Of a stretch of 64,000 nucleotides of DNA, positions 11,345-19,514 are shown one piece after another; position 1 is the first letter of the stretch, and each line of letters starts with the position of its first letter. A program made the translations under genes and the position numbers. The DNA is from Meconema thalassinum. Its lineage: Eukaryota; Arthropoda; Insecta; Orthoptera; Tettigoniidae. The notes under the pieces are model-generated. The model saw nothing but the letters and a program-made list of their open reading frames with translations. It did no database searches and had not been told where the DNA came from. The DNA is taken from NCBI GenBank assembly GCA_946902985.2, contig OX336388.2, forward strand, positions 1,218,896,609 to 1,218,960,608, written 5' to 3'.

Positions 11345-13770
11345 TCAGGAAGAGAAAGCATAACCCTCAACAATGTAAAAAGAATATTCAAAAGAGACTG
11401 CGACAAAGTGGTGGCTGCGAAGGAAGCAAAACATACAGACTGTACGTGCAAATTTAAGTGTTATCATAATATTTTTAAAGATGACCGGAATTCCATAATG
11501 ATTTCATTATATTCACTGCAAGATATGAGAAAAACATTATATTTTACAAAACTCCGAATGTAAATCTTCTCCGAGAACCATGAAAGTTGACCGTAAGAAA
11601 CGTAAGCCGTTCTCTTACTTTTTAAAATGAATGGCACCCAGGTAAGAGTATGCAATAGACCTTTTTGGTCAGTCAAAAAGTAATATACAATGTGCATTCT
11701 AACAAAGATAAAACATCCGGGACTCCAAAATCCAATGAGAGAGGAAAGAAAACAAGAGAGGATTTCAAAAAAATTGTAAAGATTTTGTTAAAAAGCACAT
11801 TGCATCATGCCCAAGGGCAGAGTCGCATTACTGCAGGGCTGTGACACAAAAGGAATACTTAAGTCCTGATTTAAGAGTAACTAGAATGTATGATGTGTAT
11901 AAAGAAGTTTGCATACAGAATTGCTATAAAGCGGTAACACTGTCAAAGTGCTTGTCAATATTTAACACTGAATATAATCTGGACTTTTTAGCACCAACAT
12001 CCGAGTTAGTTTAGTTAGTTATTGTTGTTTTATGGAGCGGAACTACGAGGTCATCTGCCCCTACCAAAATCCAATCGGTGTGACTTTTGTGAGGAGTTTA
12101 CCATGGCGAAAAGGGAAAATAGACACTGAGAGATTGTCAACGATGTTTCATAACCATTTAGAAGAGAAATCATTCATGCGACAGGTAAGAGAACATGACA
12201 GAGGAAGTGATTCTATGGTGATATGTTTTGATCTACAAAGTGATAGCATTACCTCGTGCAAATGCTAGTAGCTTCTTTTATAAAAGAAAGCTGATCGCTT
12301 GCAATCGTACTGCTCATGTATCGAGGAAGTGACAGTCAGTCTGAAAGACTAGACTTTGTATAATTTTAAATGCTACAAATGCTGAAAAATGCTAGAAAGG
12401 CTGAAGGGTCATCTCTTCGCTCGAAGCCAAGGACTCTTGACATGTTACAAAATTATCTGCATAATACTTATCTTGCTTTATAATACTTTACCTTGTTTCA
12501 AATTACTATCGAACGGCAAGTGCAAACCAAGGGCAACGCAAGGTCAAGCGCTCGGAGGGAGATGGCTGGATGACGTGCCCCTTCCATCCAGTCTATAAAC
12601 ACTTATAGTGGGCGATGTATTGAAGATAGAGATATGCCCTCACGGACTTTTTCTAGAACATTTCATGCTGACCAATTCTTACGCTCATAGTATATTGATA
12701 TTTTTAACGGTTTGCCAAGCGTAAGCTTAAGAAGCACACGGACGCCAAGTTTGTTTTCGACATTTTCACTGAAATCGTCACTGCTTGGCTTCTTTTGATC
12801 ATACATAAATTATTTTCTACAGAATCTTTTCTCGAGATATCCTTTACAGAATGGCAAAACCGCATCAAAATCCATCCAGTGGTTCTCGAGATTACCCGTG
12901 ACATCCACGAATCGGGGATTTTTGCCTTATACTAACGAAGTAGAGATTGTCGGGGAACACATGCACCAAGCGGTACTATGACGTCACACACCTCAGTGCA
13001 TCTAGGTACATTTCGTCCCGTCACCGTAACGTAACGCCAGACCCCAGTATAACGATGAAGTCGACAAGATCATTTAAAATGATAATAAACATGGCCATTG
13101 TACTATTTGGCATGAAGCACTGTGCAGCAGATCTGGAAATTGCATTGCAAGTGCTGTAATTAAAGTATTAAAAAATGTTTCAACCGGAAGTTAGGCAATA
13201 TATTCTTTGGAGTGATAGCTGTGTTCCTCAGAATAGGAACTCACTGATTTATTTTGCTTTGGCTAGGTTTCATCAAGAAAATATCCACATAAGGGAAATC
13301 CTCATGTAATTTTCAACACCGGGGCATCCTTGCATTCAGGAGGTTGACAACATCAATTCAAACATAGAGAAGTCTTTGTGGTTATCAGAGGTATGGTCTC
13401 CAGTTTTACTAATAAGAACTCTTCTCTCTTGCAACAGGAGGTCACCATACCATGTACTTAAATGAGGGCATCCGATTTCCGTGACTACCGGATTCAAACG
13501 AAACTGTTTCAGTATAGTAAATTGCCGTATCTGCAGGTATCGCAGCTGAAATTTTGTGCAGACTAGTTCAGTGTGTACTTTAAAACAAGTCACGATACTC
13601 AGGAGTGGAATAAAGTCAAGATACCGAAGAGTAGAACCAACAGGACTGATAACAATCAGCAACAGAACATAGTACCAATCCGACTTCCAGAAAAAAGATT
13701 TTCTATACCATGAAGGAAAATTTCCAAGGAGAAGACTACAGATATCCATTCCATGATGAAATGGATGCCC
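11345..13770 (+). pseudogene. DUF7869-type protein, many frameshifts and stops
   Basis: Recognisable blocks appear in order on the plus strand. Near 11345 is a basic RKRKHNPQQCKKN block, near 11800 a PRAESHYC block, then EYLSPDLRVTRMYDVYKE (about 11860) and FNTEYNLDF (about 11965). Near 12220 is MVICFDLQSD, near 13200 LWSDSCVPQNRN, and near 13345 a stretch beginning VDNINSNIEKS. I recall these blocks, in this order, from the long DUF7869 proteins that are multicopy in insect genomes. The acidic WSDSC segment could be part of a nuclease-like core. No full reading frame survives. Confidence 0.7.
12010..12064 (+). repeat. Short dispersed repeat fragment (SINE-tail like)
   Basis: The stretch GGAGCGGAACTACGAGGTCA and its flanks (GTTATTGTTGTTTTAT before, TCTGCCCCTAC after) recurs in reverse complement near 46595-46645. 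This marks a small dispersed repeat inserted in the decayed element. Confidence 0.5.
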
Positions 13771-14055
13771 TCTGTCGATGTAAAGTTCTACAAAGCAATT
13801 TTGAAATGAAGAACCTTATGACTCCAACATCTTATGCAAATTTTAGAGCCAAAAAGTTCTACCTGCATGCAAACTTTGGAATATGACATTAAGATACCTT
13901 TGTTTTCTATGTAATTGTAATATTTGGTGTTAATTCATTACTGTAGAACCTTGTATCATCATTTTGAAATACTTCGCAAAGATCTAGCTTCAATACTACA
14001 TACTTTATGCAATTCTAAACATCAAACACTTCTCCTGAAAAATTAACATAAAGTC

Positions 14056-14089
14056 AGATAGAACCCTCTGGTTCTCACCTCACGATATG
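14056..14089 (-). repeat. Right terminal inverted repeat of the DUF7869-type element
   Basis: It reads AGATAGAACCCTCTGGTTCT followed by CACCTCACGATATG, the inverse of 11048-11081. The CTA immediately outside repeats the CTA left of the other end. Confidence 0.85.
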
Positions 14090-14183
14090 CTAGGTGGGAT
14101 AGGTTATCTGGCAGCTCTAAAATGTCTAAATTGTATTGCTGGCCGTGTTTGTTATTTAGTCGTGAAAGGAAGGGTTTTCAAAT

Positions 14184-15131
14184 ATGAACTCTTATCGCGC
14201 GGCAGTTCAAAAGCAGGTTTTGTGTAATATTAAGCTCAGTGGTAGCCCAGATATTCAGACCAGTATACGCCACTGGTTCCTAACTACTTCTTCTTACAAT
14301 GAGTATTTCAGAAATGTATCCATAAACTTCACTGCAAATTACCCATCCCCAAATCCCATGCCAATCTTACAGTTGTATCCTTCTGCACATCTTAAAGCTA
14401 TTTATAATGATCATGATTATTTTGGATCCGGTGAGGAGAAATTCTTAACTTCTAGAAAGTTGAATGATGTTTCTCTAGGGGATTGTACTGATGTGGAACT
14501 TAAAACTAAGGGACAGAGTGCAAATCCACTTTGGTTCACAGAACGCTCCATCAGAATACCTAGTTCAATGTACAAACGTGTTTGTCACCTTACCGAGAGG
14601 ACTGACACAAAACAATTCTTAGCACAACTAACATCAAGTCATGAATTGTCTACACCTGCTATTCTTCATGGAAGAAAGTATGAAGCTGTGGCAGTAAAAG
14701 CTTTTGAGGAACTTTATTCTATGAAGGCACCTGAGTGTGGATTATTCATAAGCACAGAATATCCATACTTGTGTGCCTCACCTGACCGAGTTCTGGATGA
14801 GAATGAACTTCTTGAAATCAAGTGCCCATACTCTTGCAGAGATCAAATGGTTTCCTGTGAAACTGTAGAATACTTGTATCTTTGTGAAGTATCAGGAAAC
14901 CTAGTTTTGAAAACTGATCACTCGTACTACTATCAGATACAAGGTCAGTTGTACTGTGCTGAAAGGAGTGTTTGCAGGCTTGTAATATACACCTTCAGGG
15001 ACATGAAAGTTATCCTTGTTCATAGGAATGAAGAATTTATTAAACATATGATTTCTTCACTGAACCTCTTTCACAATAACCATCACAAATCGTATATCAT
15101 AAATAAGTTCCTATACTTAGGCAATGAATAA
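14184..15131 (+). CDS. YqaJ-type exonuclease/recombinase of the transposon
   Basis: The uninterrupted 315-codon frame contains the PD-(D/E)XK fold signature of the YqaJ family. LHGRKYEAVAVKAFEEL (about residue 160) holds the first acidic residue, CASPDRVLDENELLEIKCPY (about 195-215) the Asp and the E-x-K pair, and TDHSYYYQIQGQLYC (about 250) the conserved Gln-rich helix. Phage YqaJ/lambda-exonuclease relatives degrade DNA ends for strand annealing. In ISL2EU-like elements it is presumed to help process transposition intermediates. The ATG at 14184 is the first in frame. Related proteins often have an N-terminal SWIM zinc-finger exon, which is not visible here, so an upstream exon may be missing. 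Confidence 0.85.
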   Translation: MNSYRAAVQKQVLCNIKLSGSPDIQTSIRHWFLTTSSYNEYFRNVSINFTANYPSPNPMPILQLYPSAHLKAIYNDHDYFGSGEEKFLTSRKLNDVSLGDCTDVELKTKGQSANPLWFTERSIRIPSSMYKRVCHLTERTDTKQFLAQLTSSHELSTPAILHGRKYEAVAVKAFEELYSMKAPECGLFISTEYPYLCASPDRVLDENELLEIKCPYSCRDQMVSCETVEYLYLCEVSGNLVLKTDHSYYYQIQGQLYCAERSVCRLVIYTFRDMKVILVHRNEEFIKHMISSLNLFHNNHHKSYIINKFLYLGNE

Positions 15132-15441
15132 GAGATGAGTAAACATTGTGAAACACAAGGATTTTTTGTAATCTTACTAGGCTACTGCAGCAGCATATGC
15201 CTTAAGGGAAATCACTATTTAATATATTTAATTTATTTTGTTACATCTTTTCTGTTCATAAACTTAATTCCTAAAATAATAAGCACCTGTGTTTATATCC
15301 TAAAAGGCTGTAAGCCTATAACTGATCAAGTATAATGAAAAATGCTGCACATCACTAGAAGTTCTGTTTTTATAGCCATTGTATTTTAAAACTGCAGTAA
15401 CTTATTATGATTTGTAATGAAACTGACTTCACTGCTACTAA

Positions 15442-16712
15442 TCAAGCATCCTTCCCTACAATATTTCTTCTAAAATTGCAAAGCATATAACAAATAAATA
15501 TGATTTCTGATGACAGGCTGGTATGTGAGGGACTCATTGGAGATTGCAGTATTTTATATTTTTTACCCAAGCCTATCAGTCTCTCAGTATGTACCCTTTT
15601 ACTGGCTATTTTCCTGTCTCTTCTTAAAGTTCCACTTGGAAGCCTGTTCATTTTCTTTAAAAATCTTGGGATGTTAACAGTGACACCATGAGGAACAAGC
15701 ATATCTTGTATATCAAATCCCTTATCAGCCGCAATGGAATCACCAAAGTGAAATTTTTCCAGAATGTCACTTTTCTCCATCATCTGTCTATCACTAGTTG
15801 CACCTCCATAGCGTTGTGAAATATATGAAATCAACCCCCCTGGTGTTGAACCAATCAAACCCTTTACTGTATTTCTATTTTTGTAGGAGGAGAATGTTGC
15901 TTGTTGAGCTGTTGGAAGAGATGGTTTTTTGATGGGACACTCAGTTGAGTCAATGATCAAGCGTGTGGTTGGATACTTAATTTTAAAATCAGTTGGCACA
16001 TGAAACTTCACCAGCTGTTTTGAAGGCCATATATCTATCTCTTGCCACTGGAGATACATGAATGTTATCCAAGTGTTAAAAATGTTTGAGACTAGGGAGA
16101 CAGAAGTAGAAAACATGAAACTCACCTCTTTGTAGGGTAAATTCCTTCTTAGAATAATCATAGTCAAAAAGAATAAATCTAGAACTTCTAAATGGGTATA
16201 GTTAAGATGATATGATGCAGATCCTAGGGAATAAAAAACATACATAAATTTCACATAACTTTCCAAACCAGTGTAATAGTGCAGCATGCTGTCATTTCTT
16301 TGAAAATTATGTATACTAGATGGGACAAATTTTCTTTTAGTTTGGGTGAAGTGAGATACTCCAGAAATTGCATTTTTTAACTGTAGGCCTATTTCATCAG
16401 TCTGTGTTGCAGTACTTGTAGATGGTGGCCTTGCTGTATTTTGGTCAGGGGGATGATCAGTAGTAGAAACCTCTAATTCTTCACAAATTGGAAAGAGACA
16501 AATGTTATCAATAACCTCCAAATTATTCAGGCTACTCGCAGGAGGCACACATACACTGCTATCTTGGCCTCTTTGGATTAACATTTGCTGTCTCCTTTCA
16601 TGTCTTTCTTTTCGTTTCTTTCCTGTTTCATTGCCATCCTTTGCTTTTGTCCATGCAAATACTGTAGGCACAGCTGTCTTTTGCAAGGTCTTCTTAAGAG
16701 GTATATTGCCTC
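15442..16712 (-). CDS. THAP-DDE transposase, catalytic exon (intact)
   Basis: This long second exon (about 420 codons) follows a clean acceptor (TTTTCAG/GA at 16713). It encodes a low-complexity charged segment, then a helical helix-turn-helix-like region (EVLDLFFLTMIILRRNL), then the DDE_Tnp_4 core. The core has LIIDSTECPI (first Asp), a segment ending SYISQRYGGA, AADKGFDIQDMLVP (second Asp) and KRVHTERLIGLGKK (Glu). All three acidic residues are present and no stop or frameshift interrupts the exon. The enzyme would cut and join the element's ends in the nucleus. Confidence 0.87.
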
Positions 16713-16969
16713 CTGAAAATGAACACATTGTGGCATGTTATGGAATAGCAGATATTATTTTAGGATTAAGATTTAATGTACCGTAACTTAAATAGGCTAG
16801 CAGTAGCTATGACTTCCGCATATCTTTCTGATATATAGGCCTAGGGCAATAGCTATAGGCCTACTGCACATGCCTGTCGTAAGTGCAGGATTAAAGGTTA
16901 GAATTAAATAGGAAATGCTGGAGGCGCTAATCAGACATTTATGGGACAATTAGTTTCTAAATACGTTAC
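16713..16969 (-). other. Intron between THAP and DDE exons
   Basis: About 257 bp of AT-rich sequence on the minus strand, from a GTAACG donor to a TTTTCAG acceptor. Copies A and B have an intron at the same place between the THAP and catalytic exons, which supports the gene model. Confidence 0.55.
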
Positions 16970-17180
16970 TGATGATTGAATTGCACGTCCTACAGCGCCA
17001 AGTAGAGGTTATATAATCCTTGGGTGCGAAATCGTCGAAACAAACAGCACTGCAGTCAGTTGGATTCCATTTAATACGCCGAATTTGTTTTGTCCATTGT
17101 TTTCTCAAACTGGGATCCTTTGGAAACCTATGCCCACCTCTACTTTTACACAGTGGTACACAGCAGCACATACTAGGCAT
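16970..17180 (-). CDS. THAP-domain first exon of the same transposase
   Basis: The ATG at 17180 starts MPSMCCCVPLCKSRGGHRFP, a THAP zinc-finger opening, followed by a Trp-containing helix and VCFDDFAPKDY. A donor-like ATCA/GTAACG at 16970 gives an exon of 211 nt whose phase matches the acceptor at 16712, and the spliced protein would be about 493 residues. The position that normally holds the last zinc ligand (C-x2-H) reads C-F-D-D here, so the fourth ligand appears replaced by Asp. The exact donor is inferred. Confidence 0.7.
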
Positions 17181-17364
17181 TATTCACGCATGTAAATGTC
17201 AGAATCTATGAACTTAGCTTAGCATTCGCCATTAGCCATATTACGTACTGGACCCATGCTAGTCATGCTGCACTCTGGTGACAACTTTTGACAGGTACAC
17301 GCCCATTCACTGCGTGGGATGTGGTTACGTGCAATTTCCAGAGAAGGTGACGAAGAGGAAGCAA

Positions 17365-18003
17365 ATAAATAGAAAAATAAAATACATAAATGAATGAATG
17401 ATTAAGTGAGTAAATGCGTGAGTCAATAAATATGTAAGTAAATAAGTAAGTAAATAAATATGTAAGTAAATAAATAAGTAAGTAAATAAATATGTAACAT
17501 TGTGGGGTTTGAAGCCATTTTTCAGTGTTGCCTAAGTAAACAAAAGTTTGGTGCTTTTCAGTCGGTCAACACGAATGTACCCAAAATAGTTGGGTTATGC
17601 CCTAATCCTGAAATAAATTACATTAAATTTATTAATCTCATGTAATTTATTTCAGGATTAGGGCATAACTCAGCTCTTTTTGGGTACATTCGTGTTGACC
17701 GACTGAAAAGCACCAAACGTTTGTTATAAATATGTAAGTAAATAAATAACTAAAAGAATAAATAAGTAAATAAATAATTAAATAAATATGTAAGTAAATA
17801 AAAAGTGAATAAATAAGCAAATAAATAAGTAAACAAACAAATAAGAAAATAAGTAATTAAATAAATAAATGTGTAAGTAAATAAGTAAGTAAATATGTAA
17901 GTAAATAAACAATAAGTAAAAAATAAATAAATAAATAAATAAGCAAATAAATAAGAAAAAATAAGTAAATAAAAGAATAAGTAAGTAAATAAATAAACAA
18001 TCT
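17365..18003. repeat. Degenerate tetranucleotide microsatellite (AAAT/AAGT)
   Basis: The sequence is built of AAAT, AAGT and TAAG units (for example AAATAAGTAAGTAAATAAAT). It is interrupted by the palindromic Penelope-end pair at 17508-17728 and resumes afterwards with the same motif. Long open frames across it on the minus strand are low-complexity artefacts. Confidence 0.9.
17508..17728. repeat. Palindrome made of two inverted Penelope-end copies
   Basis: Arms 17546-17623 and 17640-17718 are inverted copies of one another (about 78 bp, few mismatches) with a 16-bp loop. Both arms match the terminal part of the Penelope copy at 54781-54868 (GGTCAACACGAATGTACCC, CCTAATCCTGAAATAAATTA). The left side continues with TTTGAAGCCATTTTTCAGTG, the outer part of that end. 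It sits inside a microsatellite. Confidence 0.8.
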
Positions 18004-18060
18004 ATCCAAAAATCTGTAAAAATATATAATACAGCCATCACAATAAGAAGGGTTATCAGA

Positions 18061-19317
18061 CAAATTCAACTCACACCCAAGTACATGGGGCTACATGACC
18101 ACGATGTCGCAAAGCCCCTAAATAAATCAACATCCCATTTTTCGGGGGCCGGAGGCATTTCTTTTCCCTGTCTTTTATTGTCCTTATTCTTTTCTTTTCA
18201 TCTCGCCAAGTATATAAGTTAGATTTAACTCAGCTAGAAGTAGTTGTATTTTTATTATCATCCACATAATTACGGGAAAATGAGATAGACATTTCGCCCC
18301 TTAAAACAATTGCCTCCACCACATGTATTTTTGATTTCCTTTATATTGAAAATTTGCCCGTAAGTATGTGTCCGAATACTTTTAGATGATTGAATAACAA
18401 AAGAACTAACTTAGTGTAATGTTTTCACGTCCGTCAATCCCGATATTAAGCCTCCAAACATAACAATCCTTCGTTCCAGGTATCTTCCTCTTTAAAAAGC
18501 CGCGGCAATCCCAGGGCATTTGTGCTGCACCTAGCGGTAAGCCTGAGAGTGTCGAATGGGCAGGCAGCGGCAGGCAGTTTAAACCAACCAAGGCTAGTAA
18601 CCTTTTAGCCTTGTAAAGCAACCAGGAGGGGTGCGATCCAGCCGGCAGTGGTTTCCATGGAACATCCTGGGCTGTGTTTCTATCTCCCAAAATTTTAATA
18701 ATGGCACCCCGTCGTGTTCGTTAAGCCGCCATTTTGGTCGCCGGCACGGCCTAGGGTGGGGGCTTAACGAACACGTGTGAATCAAAACTATCAAAAATTT
18801 TTCCGAGCATGGTCGCCAATCAAAACGTCCCTGATTGGCTGAGCACTTATTGGGTCCTTCCCGCCACACAGCCGCAATCAATTCCGCCATTAACCTCAAT
18901 TTAACATAACCTAAGTTACTTAAATATTAATGTTGGTGAAGGGTGGGTGACTTGTGGATTACATAAGCCATTTTTAGTGTTGTCTTCTATAGATTTGTGG
19001 GTGGCAGTGTGTTTTTTTTTGGCAATCTCGTTATCTTGTAGTCATTAAGATAAATAGTTCTATTTCGGGGGCCTATCACTCATTTAGCGGTTTATCACAA
19101 CCGTAGCCTACTATTACGAATAGCTGTACGAATAGATTTTTCTGCACCTTCGCGAAATAGTGGCGTTGGATTGAGATTATTTTTGACTGCCATTATGGGG
19201 TTTTAATAGTTTTTCATAGAGCATTTTTGTTGTCTTGTAGGTATAATTGATTTGACATGTTAGGCCTGCATGTACAGTTTTTTTCTGGTTTTGGGAATAA
19301 TGGCAATTACCATTAAG
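18061..19317. other. Non-coding stretch with an inverted-repeat segment
   Basis: No gene is supported. A 15-bp perfect inverted repeat (CGTGTTCGTTAAGCC at 18713-18727 and its complement at 18761-18775) lies in a CpG-containing patch. Next to it is a segment shared in inverted form with about 24795-24850. The remainder is unique AT-rich sequence. Confidence 0.5.
18673..18712 (+). repeat. Short dispersed repeat, partner at 24795-24850
   Basis: The run GTGTTTCTATCTCCC, then AAAATTTTAATAATGG, then CACCCCGT is found again, essentially identical over about 39 bp, in reverse complement near 24800-24845. The two copies point towards each other across 6 kb. Confidence 0.7.
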
Positions 19318-19398
19318 TGCAACCGTGTTGACCAACTGAAAGACATTAAATATTTCGTTTACTAAAGCAACACTGAAATATGGGTTCCAACACAATAT
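19318..19398 (+). repeat. Penelope terminal fragment
   Basis: It contains GTGTTGACCAACTGAAAG, then TTTACTAAAGCAACACTGAA, matching in order the outer end of the Penelope copies at 53751 and 54726 with about 20 percent divergence by eye. Confidence 0.6.
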
Positions 19399-19514
19399 GG
19401 ACTTGGAACTTATGTTTGCTTAACAAAATAATGATGCATCAACAAGTCATCCTTGTAATCTCTGCAAATAATAAAAATATTTCCCATCCAATATAGGCCT
19501 ATTCATGTTGAACG

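Larger units (their letters stand above)
11048..14089 (+). mobile_element. DUF7869-type DNA transposon with 34-bp TIRs (decayed)
   Basis: The element is bounded by near-perfect 34-bp terminal inverted repeats at 11048-11081 and 14056-14089 with one mismatch. Each is flanked outside by CTA (11045-11047 and 14090-14092), a plausible 3-bp target duplication. Inside, on the plus strand, are degraded pieces of one gene of the kind annotated in insects as DUF7869 proteins. Sub-terminal copies of GGTTCTATCTGCA occur near 11205 and 11240. I do not know an established superfamily name for this architecture. Confidence 0.75.
14093..17345. mobile_element. ISL2EU-like two-gene DNA transposon (YqaJ nuclease + THAP/DDE transposase)
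   Basis: Two convergent genes face each other with about 310 bp between their stops: a YqaJ-type nuclease on the plus strand and a two-exon THAP-DDE transposase on the minus strand. As I recall, this pairing is the hallmark of the ISL2EU (IS4EU) superfamily. Both catalytic reading frames are open. The outer limits are estimates, because no terminal inverted repeat was identified by eye. The left side abuts the end of the DUF7869-type element, which may have inserted into the element's 5' flank. Confidence 0.75.

Noticed and set aside
14093..17345. Terminal inverted repeats for the YqaJ/THAP-DDE element
   Set aside because: Candidate pairs around 14100 and 17250 (for example GCTGC...) were too short and imperfect to report. 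The ends need multi-copy alignment.
17778..18069. Long minus-strand frames rich in Leu, Tyr, Phe and Ile that look like membrane proteins
   Set aside because: They are translations of the AAAT/AAGT microsatellite and carry no independent signal.
18406..18899. Overlapping 94- and 101-codon minus-strand frames
   Set aside because: No similarity recognised, and they overlap a dispersed repeat and an inverted repeat. Probably chance in a GC-richer patch.
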